Assembly: GCA_922989275.2 (NCBI GenBank)
Contig: OV277864.1
Coordinates: forward strand, 72,110,158-72,174,157
Direction of reading: 5' to 3'
DNA from: Gari tellinella
Taxonomy: Eukaryota; Mollusca; Bivalvia; Cardiida; Psammobiidae
DNA length: 64,000 bases
The notes beneath the pieces were generated by a model. It saw only the letters and a list, made by a program, of their open reading frames with translations. It was not told the DNA's origin and did no database searches. Shown in pieces: positions 45,201 through 57,641 of this stretch (positions within the stretch are counted from its first letter, which is position 1; each line of letters starts with the position of its first letter). The translations under genes and the position numbers were made by a program.

Positions 45201-47501
45201 GTAGCACTATGAGAAAGAAAGTTGACTCAATCGAATATCTAATTTGTAAGTGATCCAAAACAAATTCAAATGCCGGTAGAAATCGACAGTGTATTAATGT
45301 AAGAAATAGAAATACCGGTAATATGCCCCATCGTTACCTACTTTTAACAGTTTCTGACAGGCTACACGTATTCCATTGAACAGTCTTCCATTCCGTTTTC
45401 GCTATTAAGACCATTAATAGATTATATACATACTGTCTGTATGTTTAAAGCGCTAAATTGACACCACGAACGTGTTACTCACGATAATACCCACACTCAG
45501 CAATGCATATTCAAGAGGCGGTGAAAAACGTTGTCATAATTTGCAAGAGTTAGATTGTCGAAAAGGAGGACACATCCGCTATATCGTCTCATACCAAGCG
45601 GGGTAGTATTGCCGATATAAAGTGCATACTATTTACAATTGTGCAATAGTATTAACAATCATGCTAATAAAAAGTACAGCGAGCATGTCATATTATAAGC
45701 CTTCGGTAATGAGAACAAGAAGAAGATACATAATTAGTGTAAGTGACTCTTCGTTTCTGGTTTTCACTAAGGATTAGGTGAAACCATATTTTGCAAGCAC
45801 CACACACGCACTTGTAATTTCGACTAATTATCATGTAATGAACGAAATAGTTTGGATAAACACGGTGTACATAATTACAGTAGCGTTCCGTTATCTAGAC
45901 ATTTTCATGAGAAGCTTAACTGTTACTACTAAAGGCAAGTGACAGCTTAATGTAAAACATAAAAGCCGTTTTACATGTACGAGCGTTCGTCACTTACATT
46001 AAGCGATCAGTAGTATCTATGAATACCACATTTCAGTTCATTGTTTGTAATAATCAGCATGCCTTACGTTTACAATTACTATTTTAAGAATAAAAACATT
46101 CAAACAATTACAACTCGAACATGCTCAACCCTTTCCACAGCACGGTTCTAGAACACTAACATAAGCAAATATTTTGGATTCACATCAGAATCCGCGTAAA
46201 ATAGACACTGTTTTGATAAAGTCTCCTGCCATATCGTTTCTATGGGAACGTATTTACGATGCATGTCTGTGACGACATGTTACGTCTTAATATTTCACCA
46301 GTTGTGTAGATATTATAACCTTGATATCACGATAGAATTACCACCATCCTAGAGTTATGTGCCTATGCTCATAAATCAATCTAAATTATAATTGTGTCTC
46401 TATATTTTGTGTAGCTGTAATTTTGTCGCTGCCATTTTCCATGTTTTTAAAATAAAAACTGTATTACAATGTAAAATATTCTTGTTCTTATGAAACTTTA
46501 TGCGATGTTATATTATACTTATCACAAACAAATACATTTGACCTATATTTCTAGTTTGTCTTACACTCCTCAATGCATAGCGACATTTGCCTTAAATATT
46601 TTTCATCTGCTTTTATTACTCATGTAAATTAAGCTAAATTTATTATATCAGACTATATGGTTGCCCATATTTAGTGCTAGTGCTTTTCCAAAAGAATTCC
46701 AAGTAGTATATGTATCATTTGACATTACTAAACACTTATCAGTGTAACAAATACATAAATTATAGAAAACAATATTAAAAGAATAGGACAAATTCGTATG
46801 TGTTTCCCATACTACGACGTTACCGCAACTCATTCTCACTACGGTGTCGAACAAAAATTACCCGGTTTACGCCGATTATCAAAAAGAGTACACATTAGCG
46901 TATAGAGCGCGCTGTCGCATCAAGCTATTCACCTTTTGCTGTTTACTAAAGATCACCCATGTTTATCGATAACAAATTATTCAAACACTTATATTGCACG
47001 TTTATATAGTGCATCGACATATCCATGTAAAAGAGATGCGACGTGTAAACAACATTGTTCGCTGTGTACAAACTATATGGACGGGATTCGATCGAAAGGA
47101 TTTTCTACAACTTGATCGTCTGCAATCGTTTTCATACGATTTGTTTTGCAGCAAGACGGAATTAAATCGTACTTAAAACTACCCGGACGTAATTTTAACA
47201 AAAATGTAGTATTTATGAATGTGTTGATGTATCTATATCCTACTAGGGATATCGGATTGACTCGTGTACATATAAGTCACAGCTTCTTATGTTAGCCATG
47301 GATTGTTACTGCAACATTTAGAGAACTGCCATGGTCTTGACTTTGCCTTTGCTCACAATCTTCCTCCCACGTCTTACTTCCTGACTTTGATATACCCTCG
47401 TCCTTATTGAATCAGAATTCGGGTCAAAACTTTGGTATGATTTGAATTGGACATCATAGAAAAGTGTTACTACTAAGATATGTTGCAACATTTCTTTCCT
47501 G
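42261..47501. other. 5.2-kb MITE-poor non-coding region
   Basis: No intact MITE and no recognisable exon. Weak signals only: TTTAACCCTTTCC near 43003, GACAGACAGACAGA near 43430 and 44060, a worn alpha-like GGATTCACATCAGAATCCGCGT near 46170 with AACCCTTTCC upstream, and an imperfect inverted repeat TACTACT...AGTAGTA at about 45925-46015. Confidence 0.45.
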
Positions 47502-47708
47502 TACAGTAAATTTCTCTATTATGACCACTAAATTGTGTTAAGTATTAGGAGTTTACGACAGCTGACCTCTTAAAGCACTGTGGCAGTAAAACAGAAAGCT
47601 CCTTAAGGAGCTTTCTGTTTTAATACCACCGTGCCTTAAGCTGTCACATGTATTTATACAATCAATAAGCATTATGTTTGTGTGGTCACTATTCAGAGGT
47701 TTTACTGC
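47502..47708. mobile_element. MITE family E, copy E2
   Basis: TACAGTAAATTTCTCTATTATGACC at the left, TGTGGTCAC...GAGGTTTTACTG at the right. The delta core is ACAGAAAGCTCCTTAAGGAGC with its complement. Confidence 0.85.
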
Positions 47709-48479
47709 ACTGTATAACATATCCACGATGTGTAGGCGGTTCAGAATGTTGACGCCTTGGATGTATGAACTGTACAGTAAGATGGAATTAACTGAGCCCT
47801 TTGGTCAATACTGTTTGAACAGGTTGCCATTTGTAATACAAAGTAACAGTTTAGCTTTGATACCGGAAAAATACACCACTTGACCCCAACACACGTCCTT
47901 GGAACTCATACAGATAAGTTGATATTTATTGTAAATATTGACGATTACGATGATCAGAAATTGGTCAGACTCCAAAGGTCTGAACACTTAGAATAAAAAT
48001 ATCGTCTACATTTTCAAAAATGTCATTTTCTAAACGCATTTGTGATTCGTTCGTTTTAGCTGCAAAATTAAGGCATTGCTACGGGTAAACGGTACTTGAC
48101 CTTTGGTTCAACTGTGGATACAAAACTGTGCTATTATGAAAGGAACTAATGCCTTAATTATGTCAAAGGAATATTCCGGTACCTTACCGACATTATAACC
48201 TACATGTATACTGTAGGTTTCCGGATATCGTTCTCTATATCCAATATAAATACCGAGTTAGGGGGGATGTAACTATTCAACTGTAGACTGTAAACTTATT
48301 TCGAATGAATAAATATGTAAAATTGCATATCTGGTATAGTTTATTTGAAAATGGGTAATCTGGTTAACATCAGTCAGGTTAATTAATATAATACGGCAGT
48401 GCTGTATTGGTTCATTCAAAGGCACGTATTGTAACGTCGTAACCTGCGGTTATGTACCCACGAGCCCCTTTAATACTAT
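47709..48479. other. Non-coding gap
   Basis: No gene or supported repeat. Confidence 0.4.
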
Positions 48480-48650
48480 TTAACGTCTCTATTATCACCA
48501 ATTCATTGTGTTAATTATGATGTGTTTAAGACATGCTACTGCTTAAAGCAATTTGACAGTAAAACAGAAAGCTTCATTAGGAACTTTCTGTTTTATAGTC
48601 ACCTTGCCTTAAGATGTCACCTGTCTTGTGTACAATCATTTAGCCTTTTT
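48480..48650. mobile_element. MITE family E, copy E3, ends worn
   Basis: CTCTATTATCACCAATTC at the left and a delta core (CAGAAAGCTTCATTAGGAACTTTCTG); terminal bases are missing at both sides. A half alpha core follows at 48800-48836. Confidence 0.7.
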
Positions 48651-49164
48651 ATGTACCTGTCACTTAAAATGCATGTGCTTTCAGAAGACACAGAAATACA
48701 TTATTTTATACGAGGTAAACATTGCTCTCACGACGTGCAACAAAATGTAGACATTATCAGTGTTTTTTTTAATCTGACAACTATCTTTACCCTAATCACA
48801 ACTAGTTTGGAGTCTGATTAGACGATGGGTAATCCGGAAAGACTTGAAAAGGTATTTCATCGAGGAATAGGCAAGGGCGTGTATATAAAGGAAATGAAAA
48901 GCATACCATTTGTAGATAGAACATCCTGCTTACACCATTTGTATATTGTATCGTTTTTAATGCATAAAGTGGCTAGTCGCACAAGCATCTATATGTACCA
49001 CACGTTGTTTTACAAATTAAACACATTAGGGTGAATGAATGTGAACGCTTTCTGATTGCGGATTGTAATGCAAATGTAAGAGTGCGCTGTATACTTACAC
49101 TTACAGTTAATTCTATCAATTACAAGCAATAAAATGAAGGTTATTTGATTGTATAAAATACCGT

Positions 49165-49254
49165 TAACAGCTTTAAGCGATGTGATAGTAAAACAGAAAG
49201 CTCCCAAAGTGCTTTCTGTTTTACTGTCACCTTGCTTTACGCAGTGACCTGTAT
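49165..49254. mobile_element. Delta core without E ends (E4)
   Basis: TTTAAGCGATGTGATAGTAAAACAGAAAGC and complement. No E-type terminus can be seen on either side. Confidence 0.7.
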
Positions 49255-49526
49255 GAAACACATGCTAAATAACCATATTAAGGGGTAGTGATAATACGTT
49301 TTATTTTAAATTGTAATACAGTTTTACATTTATTCCCTAGTATAGTGATAAAAACGATATTATTTTACATTTAAAATAAAAAACAATCGCAAACAATAAC
49401 ATTTAGAAATTGACACCTCTTTGAAATTGTGGTCATTACGTGAATATGCATAGCAAACAGTTTGGAGCCTGTTCGGATATCACGTAGTAACCCGAAAGAA
49501 CTTCAGTCATGTCTAAACGATAAATG

Positions 49527-49740
49527 TACAGTAAAACCTCTATATTACGACCACTAAAATAATTGTGTTAATCGTTAGATTTTAAAGACAGGTGACTGCT
49601 TAAAGAAAGATGACAACAGTTAAACAGAAGGCTTATTGAAACAACTTTATGTTTCATTGTCACCTTGGTGTCAACTATTAACTGTATTTTGAAAAACAAA
49701 TTAGTATTTTTAGTGGTCGTAATAAAGAGCTTTAACTGTA
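49527..49740. mobile_element. MITE family E, copy E5
   Basis: TACAGTAAAACCTCTATATTACGACC at the left, AGTGGTCGTAATAAAGAGC and AACTGTA at the right. The delta core is mutated at its apex. It follows an alpha half-core at 49450. Confidence 0.85.
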
Positions 49741-50327
49741 TTTAGTAAAGTATGATATAACCTAGTCAACATGAGTCTTGACTTTCTACGCAATATACCT
49801 ACGCCGCTGATGTCAATTGATTTGCCACATGTCGCACTAACATTGTTTATATGCTTCATTTAATTGTGCCATTGCAAATCCTGCATGGACTCGCATTAAG
49901 TACATTACTAAAGTTTCATTCAAAGCGAAACTATATTTTCTAAATGGTACGTACTGTTTTAATTGAATGAAATATGTTTCACGGGGTGTACATTTGGTGT
50001 ATGATTCATCCAGTTTTGCGCAAGTCATGCAGTGCCATTATACTATAATCTAGATTCTAGATTTATTTGTTATAGTTTACCATCTTTTCTCTCTAACTTA
50101 TGTCCTTAAAACGAAAGTGTATTTCTGAAATTTCTCCCGTAATGCGAGAGGGCCAGTGTCGATCAACAACGAAACATTACATAGAGCGATAGGTCATCGA
50201 TGTCCTATAACGGTTTGTACCAAACCATACTCGAGGTTTGGAACCCACCGTGTGTTGACGAGAATGTCTGATCGCTGTATGTTGACTATCGACATTGACC
50301 AACATTGACCCGATATAAGTCATTATA
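49741..50327. other. Non-coding gap
   Basis: No gene or supported repeat. Confidence 0.4.
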
Positions 50328-50659
50328 TACAGCGCTCCCTTTCTACAACGACATCCAATGGGAGACAAAAAAGGTGTGCGTTGTTCGGAGGGAGTCGTTA
50401 TAGGAGGGAAATTGGCTTACATTTGCAAACAACTTGAATCCAGATCAGACGCCGCGTAACGCTGTTTGAAACTTTTTTTTTCTGACAAAATGTCAATTAT
50501 GTAACTTTGAGAAATAAACATTAGACGACAATTTTAATCAGACAACATTGCAGTCGTGAATAGGTCGGACATGATTGTCTTGTTTGTGGGGTAGGTGAAA
50601 AGCGTTGTTATAAGGAGGGAATCGTTTTTGGAGGGCCGTTGGAGGGAGGGAGCACTGTA
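50328..50659 (-). mobile_element. MITE family G, copy G4
   Basis: TACAGCGCTCCCTTTCTACAA at the left, GGAGGGAGGGAGCACTGTA at the right. The alpha core lacks its second arm (GACGCCGCGTAACGCTGTTTG). Confidence 0.88.
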
Positions 50660-51123
50660 AAATATTGACGTTAGTACAGTTATAATTAATGCGACGTCCA
50701 GCTAATGGCAGGTGGAGGAAGTCCCCCGAGTTGCACTTTCTTCAATCTGTCAACTACACACTGGCAACTGGGTAAAAAGGCCGACCTTCCACAAGCCAGT
50801 TGTAAGATATCCCTATATGAACATCCGAAGTGCCCAGTCCGTGATCCGAACCTCATCGGTGAGCAGCTAAATTAATGTTATTTACAGCGACTAAATGTAT
50901 AACATCTCTACCATAAATATCATTTATCATTAATGAATATATTAACTCAGGCTTTTGAATAGTCCTCAAAATCCATTTATAGCTTTTTATTTCATTCCGT
51001 TTGTGTCGATGTAAACAATGTTTTCCATATCGATATCAACCATTCAGACAGACGGCAATTGTTTAAAGTTGATAGCGTCATGACAGTGAACGGAAATAAT
51101 GCCACCTCGCATTGAAACACCTA
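50660..51123. other. Non-coding gap
   Basis: GTCATGACAGTGAACGG near 51077 resembles a worn H right end. No gene. Confidence 0.4.
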
Positions 51124-51254
51124 GTGTATTTATGCTTTTCGGTGGATTACCGGGGGAAAAGCAGTGAATTATCACTTGATAATCCACTGCTTCAAGCAGT
51201 GGGATTATCGTCGCTCGTGCTTCTTTTATGAGTTTTCCCCGTAGGGCTCCCCAA
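51124..51254 (+). repeat. Dispersed repeat N, copy N2
   Basis: Matches N1 from TTTATGCTTTTCGGTGGATTACC to CCCCGTAGGGCTCCCCAA. The inner stem TGGATTACC/GATAATCCA and CACTGCTT/AAGCAGTG is better preserved here. Confidence 0.8.
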
Positions 51255-52404
51255 GAACAGGCCACTTACAATCAACATAAACCGGCCATTCATCAAAAGT
51301 AGAATAGTCGCTACGAAACATGATTCAATGCGACATTCTGCGTAATATTTTTATATATGTCTCTATTCAATTACCATCAGCCTGTGAATGGATTACCTTA
51401 TTTACCGATGTCCTCTATATTACCAGCACACGTCTGTGGTTGGTTATATCTCCATGCAACGTGTGTGGTACAATATATCTTTAATCATATCACGTTCATC
51501 GCATTGCTGTTACTTATTAATCCCTTAAGCTTGAAACGGAACACTCAAGTGTCCAAATAAGACTAGTTTATTCATGACTTTTGTGGTTGTTTTCTACATT
51601 ATGCTACAAAAAGACAGTTAGGACATGCACAATATTAATTTTGTAAAGGTCAAGTATCTGTAGGGCTTAATGTTTTGAAACATCGTCCTCCTTTTGATTT
51701 CTCAATTTAGAACTTAAGGCACTTTCGCCGATGTAGTTTCACGTAGTTTGAACACCTTTTATTTTATTTGGATATAACATGCTTCAAATTGCAAAATCAA
51801 TCAGTTAAAATCACTCACTTATTGAAATACATTCTACGCTCAATAACTAAAACTACTTATCGTATTGTCCAGAGTTTTACATTTGAGTTTCAAAATATCG
51901 AGGTAGCTTCAGTCTAACGTACCAATATTTCAAGATAAAACGTGACTTTAACTTTGGTATACGGGTGAGTCGATGAAGGGGAGTTTGAGTTATCGAGAGT
52001 CGGCAGTAGGTCGTACCCAAACATCAGTGTTGTCCGTTTCCATTGTCTGTTTATTGAGGTCAGTATGTTACAACGTAAATACGTTAATACGCTCGTGTAA
52101 GAAAACACCAGCCATGCAGTATATGTCTCTAACCAAGCATTGGTGTATACCTTCCGTAATGTAAGTTAGTTTGTATAATTAGATGATGGACATACTGTCC
52201 TTTTAGAATACATAGCCAATTATGTTTAATTCATTCATACTAGATTATTTCTATTTCATTAAAATGCATGTACAGTATGGCCAAAAGAAAGTATGTACAT
52301 GTAGCAAAGACATGAAAATTGCAAACATCATATAGATATTTGTATACTAACACTAAATTAACTATTAGCGACTTTTCTAAAATGTGCAAACAGTTTCAGA
52401 TGCT
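51255..52404. other. Non-coding gap
   Basis: Overlapping ORFs of 60-67 codons on both strands, none recognisable. No repeat supported. Confidence 0.4.
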
Positions 52405-52872
52405 GAGTACCTTAACATATTTTCTGAGTCCTTATTTCCTCCACTAAATGAAACAAAATACAACCACATTGGATTAAGTGTACAAAATGGCAGCTTCTTA
52501 AAAATACTGAAATGTTTTATTTTTGTCTGAGTGGCAACTATTCTGGAGCTTGGTAAGAAGTCGGGTTACCCGGATTTTTTTTTGGCTCCAATATGCTTGC
52601 AATGTATATACAGTAGAACCTCGCTATTAAGACCACTATAATGTGTCAAATATTAGTCGTTAAAGACAGGTGACTGCTTAAAGCAATGTGAAAGTGAAAC
52701 AGAAAGCTCCTACAGGAGCGTTCTGTTTTACTTTCACATTGGTTTAAGCTGTCACCTGTCTTTTATACAAATAATTATCCTTCATTTTAGTGATAGTAAT
52801 AGAGAGGTTCTACTGTAAGTATTTTAGCATAAACGTGTTCATTTGGAAAACAAGCGTCTCTCTACTGGAAGT
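52405..52872. mobile_element. MITE family A, worn, split by E6
   Basis: A left arm fragment near 52430-52500, alpha core near 52535-52600 (GGGTTACCCGG apex), and a right arm AGTATTTTAGCATAAACGTG, TTTGGAAAACAAGCGTCTC after E6. Confidence 0.65.
52609..52817. mobile_element. MITE family E, copy E6, nested in A
   Basis: TACAGTAGAACCTCGCTATTAAGACC at the left, AGAGAGGTTCTACTGTA at the right, with an almost perfect delta core. The TA at each end is consistent with the target TA in the A arm. Confidence 0.9.
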
Positions 52873-53115
52873 GTGTAATTTGTAAGCATGTTGTGTCAGC
52901 ATCACGTTCTGTAGTGATACTTGATATACATGTAGTTTCACATTTTTCACAAAATACATTTAGCTGTCTTATTGTTATCAATATGTTTATTGCCACTCAA
53001 ACCAAAGCAATGAAGGGACAATTATCATCATATCATAATTAAAAAAGCGAAACAATAATAATAAAAAATATAGTATTGTAGTCCATGTATGAATGTCAGT
53101 GTGCGCAAACCTTTG

Positions 53116-53318
53116 GTCCCTTTCATAAAACTTCGTACGACACATGTTGTCGTATGTCACATTATAAAAGTCTCAATTATTATTCATTTCTCCATCTAAT
53201 CCTGTCGTGTGACATCTCCATAGAATCGTCTTGAAATAGAGAAACCAGAAATTAAATGTATTTTAAAGTTTTGACTTACGACCGTTTTTGGCGTACGAAT
53301 TTTATGAAACGGGTCCCT
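53116..53318. mobile_element. Foldback family B, copy B6, internally deleted
   Basis: GTCCCTTTCATAAAACTTCG to TTTTATGAAACGGGTCCC. The apex and most of one inner arm are missing: GAATCGTCTTGAAATAGAG jumps from one arm to the other. Confidence 0.85.
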
Positions 53319-53401
53319 ATTGTTGGTTTTATATTTAATCGCTGCAATGTAGGGAGGTCACTGTAGACGACACGCTGTGTGTAAGCATGGTCTATGTTAT
53401 A

Positions 53402-53505
53402 GTTAGAACATATTAAGAGAAATCTTAATGATTAAGAAGGGGCGTAACGAGCGTTAGCGAGTGGCCCCTTCTTAACCATTAATATTTCACTTAATATGTT
53501 CTAAC
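53402..53505. repeat. Palindrome M
   Basis: GTTAGAACATATTAAG...TTAATGATTAAGAAGGGGC, loop with AACGAGCGTTAGCGAG, then GCCCCTTCTTAACCATTAA...CTTAATATGTTCTAAC. Fragments of related sequence (TTAATGATTAAG, GGTTATATTCTAAATAC) continue to about 53770, so the element may be longer. Confidence 0.75.
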
Positions 53506-53779
53506 TAACTTAGAATATAACCTAGATTTTTATTGGCCGAGGACTACATAATTCCCACGTATTGTAAACAAAGCTGGCTTATTCTGGTTGTGAGATCGCC
53601 CAAATATGGCAGTCTTTACAACTAGTTGATACGAGGCGGAGTTATCTATAGCACGCGCAGACACCACGCGACGTCGAAACACAACAAAATACTTAATGAT
53701 TAAGTGCCGTACTTAATGGGGTGCAACAGGCAGTTTGATTAGTTAAAAATGTAGGTTATATTCTAAATACCATTCGAAT

Positions 53780-54176
53780 ACAAACTCCTCTATAATATAG
53801 TGGCACTAACCTAATGTATAACTCAGAATAAAAGCTAGTTGGCACTACTGCCATTATTTCTTCCGTCTGACCATCTGAACTGCGTCTCTACAATGCCACC
53901 ATCTGTATTGTCGTCTGCATTTCTTTCTCAAAATTAAATTATTAAATTTTAGATATATTAACACGACGACATATCGAAATGAGTGTCAAACTAATTTCAT
54001 CCTGATCAGAGATCACGATGTCTGGATCAAACTGTTTGCTAACGATTATTACATTCGAGGCATAGAAGAGAAGATGTTAAAAAATTACAGACGGTATTCT
54101 ATAACAATAAAATAATTTCAGGAAGTGAACTGTAACCCAATATCCAAAAGTGTGCTCTCTGATAGTTCATTCAGGT
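53780..54176. other. Worn alpha remnant in non-coding DNA
   Basis: GTCGTCTGCATTTCTTTCTC near 53910 and TCATCCTGATCAGAGATCACGATGTCTGG near 53997 followed by CAAACTGTTTGC suggest a worn H'-type element. Confidence 0.5.
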
Positions 54177-54429
54177 TTAACCCTTTACCCCATGGCCTGA
54201 TTTTAGTTTTGAAAAATGGTGACTGCTTAAAGCAGGTTGAAAGTAAAGCAGAATGCGCCCTAGGGCGCATTCTGCTTTATTTTCAGCCTGCTTTAAGTTA
54301 CTATCAGCTAGGATATAGAAAATATTTCTTATGGTACATATTCATGACAGTATAAAATGGAACTATTTTCTTTGGCGGATGAATAAAATGAATGCGCTAA
54401 AAGTCGCTTCTATAAGGGTAAAGGGTTAA
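54177..54429. mobile_element. MITE F2 (epsilon core, piggyBac-like ends)
   Basis: TTAA (54177-54180), then CCCTTTACCC; right end GGGTAAAGGG and TTAA (54426-54429). The core at about 54222-54300 is GACTGCTTAAAGCAGG...AATGCGCCCTAGGGCGCATT and complement, nearly perfect. Confidence 0.9.
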
Positions 54430-56166
54430 AACTTCAATGGAAAAGATGCTTTTTCCCCCGTTTGAATGCTAATGAAACGCAAATGCGAATCAATAATAGG
54501 TGGAAAATTACATTTTTATATACTTAGCGAATTAGTTTAATCTGAATGGAAGTCCCTTTTGATTCCGATCAAACACTGGGTTAACCGGCATCTGAAGTAT
54601 CCCCAAACTCTTTGCAAAAGACATGTGTTTTAAGCATAAACAAGATCGACCTCTCCTGTTCAACAACATCATTCCGTTTGTTATATAGCTTTTCAAAGTA
54701 CACATATATTTCCACAGGCATTGTGGATTGATGATACCCAATGAATTCTTTATAATTGAAATACTATCCATTGTTATTGCTCAGAACTTCAAAGTTGTTT
54801 GGTAGACTGCTCATCTACTGCATGCAATGCCCATGTGGTAACTAATTAATTTGCCATGCGCAGTGCAAGCTAATTTAGCACGCGCTGATAGTAATGATCA
54901 CTCTGTTTTCCCTAAGGATTTTTCAGTAAATATTCGTTACTTAGCTTGCGGCAAGAGCTTGCAATGGAAACTGGGACATACAGTCGATTTTGGATTATTC
55001 GTCCCCGCTAAACCAATACTAAACTTATACATAATGTAAACTAACGCAAAAAAGAACAGTCTTGAAAATATTGACCAGAGTTTATGTTACGATATGAGTG
55101 GCAAACAATTTGGTGTTTGATCAGACACCCAGTTACTTGGCGTCTAAATTTGCAAGATACCCTATAAGGTTATTAGGAGAAAGCGTTTATTTGGGATTGA
55201 CATCGTGACCTCCAAAGTACAGACGAAGCGGTCCAAAGAAGTGAGATAACTCAATTATTGTGAGCTTAAATTCAAGGTTAAAGTCATTTAGATGAAGAAC
55301 ACTATTTATGGTTATTTACATAAAACGACATGCAATATAAAATACTTGCTAAACACAAAACTTTAGATCAATAATAAGCGATGGTACCTGTTGATGACAT
55401 ATTGTGAACTAAACATTTTAGAGGTTGCCGCTAAATATTTTTTATTCACTCATTAAGTGTTTTGCTGTTGGACACATATTATTCTTTTCCAGTAACGCTT
55501 TTTTTTCTAAAAAAGTTATTTCCCATGAAAACAGTTTGTTGCTAGACAAAACGCACAGCAGCCAAACCTCTGAATATTGCAGGTTCCTAATTGTATGCAG
55601 CACGGATTTAAATAAATTGTCAAAAATCGGACTAAAAATGTCAACATTGTTATCAGCTATCAGTTTCTACATTGAAGGATATTAAGTTTTCCTTGCGTTT
55701 TGTTTAAACAGGAATGTTTAACACCCTCTACCTTGTACGCCTACCCATATACAGCGGAGCACAAATTGAACATACGAATATCTGCTTATGATGTGTCGTC
55801 TCGTATGCCCTTACAGACGATATTAACATTTACGCTGACGGAACTAAAATACAAATGCCAAGCAGATCGGATTCTGAACAGATGCGGATTTGTTCAGCGT
55901 CTTACATGTACCTGGATCCAAATTGTTAACAGGTAGCAACAACTTAGAATTAGCCATATCAGAAATAGTCTATAGATTTTAATATCAACACTATGTGGGT
56001 GAATCTATAGCTAACCGAATCAGTGCAAACTTAAAACTAATAATCAAATCTAGAGTCGGGGTCTATTCGTGCGTTTATAGATCATTTCCACAACCTATTT
56101 TGAATAATTAGATCACTATGGGGACACCCATCGGCACTTGTATGATCATTATTAAATTGTTCCCAG
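54430..56166. other. Non-coding gap with two worn A copies
   Basis: A worn A copy spans about 54440-54660 (CCCCCGTTTGAATGC; core GATCAAACACTGGGTTAACCGGC). Another lies near 55085-55215 (AACAATTTGGTGTTTGATCAGACACC; AAGCGTTTATTTGGGA). No gene recognised. Confidence 0.5.
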
Positions 56167-56358
56167 TTAACCCTTCGCCGGCCATATTTTACCGTCTGCT
56201 ACAACCGTTACGTAGAAAATATCATCTGCTCAAACCTTTTCGTCTATAATTTTTCAAAATCGGAAAGTTCTGAGAAAAGAAATATTGATATGAGTGCTAA
56301 GCAGTTTAGATTATCACCAGTTACGCAAAATCGTTTTTTGTTGGCTATGGGGTGAAAA
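56167..56358. mobile_element. TTAA-type MITE H5, worn
   Basis: TTAACCCTTCGCCGGCCA at the left, TTGGCTATGGGGTGAAAA at the right. The interior has TACCGTCTGCTACAACCG like H3/H4 and a largely lost alpha core. Confidence 0.6.
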
Positions 56359-56705
56359 CTTTCAACATGGCTTGCGCTCCTCCGACAATCTGATTTATTT
56401 TACGTCAACGATTTAAACCATCCCAGTGCACTGAAACTCAGTTCACGATGTGCATGGTGTAAGTTGTATTATATATTCTGCTGATGTTCACCCCGTTCCT
56501 GCTACACAGACAATACGCTATTTTGTCCCTTTATAAACACAATTTAACTTATTTTCTCCCAGTAGATGCTTCAATGTATATAAATTGGATTAGTTCATTT
56601 TTATCAAAGGGATGCCTGGTAAAAAAAATTAACTTTCATTCTGTTATATATTGAAATTGGAATTTATGTCTGATCTGACCCTAAACTAGTTGCAATTGAC
56701 ATGTC

Positions 56706-56898
56706 CAGAGCTCCAGATAAGGGGAGTATTTCAAAAACTAAAATCTTTATTTCTGCTTTAAACCCTATGGTGTCACCACTCATTAGAATCGTCTCTTCGA
56801 GACGATTCTAATGAGTGGTAACACCATAGGATTTGATGCTAAAATAAGTGAGAAACTGCTGGATTTGTGAAGTTTACTCCCCCTTATCTGGGGTCCTG
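56706..56898. mobile_element. MITE family C, copy C3
   Basis: CAGAGCTCCAGATAAGGGG to CCCTTATCTGGGGTCCTG, with the perfect inner palindrome ACTCATTAGAATCGTCTC and its complement. Flanked by an exact 7-bp duplication ACATGTC (56699-56705, 56899-56905). Confidence 0.93.
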
Positions 56899-56905
56899 AC
56901 ATGTC

Positions 56906-57326
56906 CGTTTTGTAAAAACGTGTTCCCCACTGTATTTGAGGTCAAACATCAAATAAGCGTACTTATTCACATATCCCCTTTCGCCTACGGTATGCAACTG
57001 GTTTATCATTTCAAAACAGTTTGGATCAAGATATGTCGCCAAATAGCTTGACGTTTGATCAAGATCCAAATTGTCAGAAACACTCGTTTTTGTTTCCTTA
57101 AATTGATACAAGACATACATGTCCAACTACAATTTAGAAATATATTACTTTATGTCAGTGTAAGTCATACTCCTGAATAAAAGGTGTTTATTCCGTGTGG
57201 GTTCTTACTGATGTGGTCAATGTACGGAATGGTAGTAATGGATCTCAAAGAAACAGGAAATGGCTTTCAGGTTGTTTTTATGTTACCAGTCGTAAACTTA
57301 CAGTTGTTCAGGAAAGATATAAAACT
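56906..57326. other. Non-coding with a worn alpha core
   Basis: An alpha core at 57010-57076 (ACAGTTTGGATCAAGATATGTCGCC). A possible A end CCCCACTGTAT at 56927. No gene. Confidence 0.5.
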
Positions 57327-57553
57327 CCAGTGGAGAAAAACAGAATAAATTATTTTATCTAATTTTTTTTTTTTTACTATTTGGATTCTGATCAGATGCA
57401 AGTTATCCAAGTATCTATCCAGTCTACAAACTGTTTAACACTCAGATTAAGTAACGAATATTTACTGACATTTCCATTTTCTACAAACAAGTGCAATGGT
57501 TTTGGATTTTATTTCCTTTAAACAGAAAAGAATAACGTTTATATCATACAAAG
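57327..57553. mobile_element. MITE family A, worn
   Basis: CTCCAGTGGAGAAAAACAGAAT at the left, CCTTTAAACAGAAAAGAATAACG at the right, a poly-T run at 57362-57374 and a worn alpha core at 57380-57435. Confidence 0.6.
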
Positions 57554-57641
57554 TGTCTATGCTAAGAAACTTGAAAATAGTAAGTTGTCTTTGTTGTAAC
57601 AGCACTGTATTTGCTGTGGAATACAGCTGAGAAGAAGTAAT

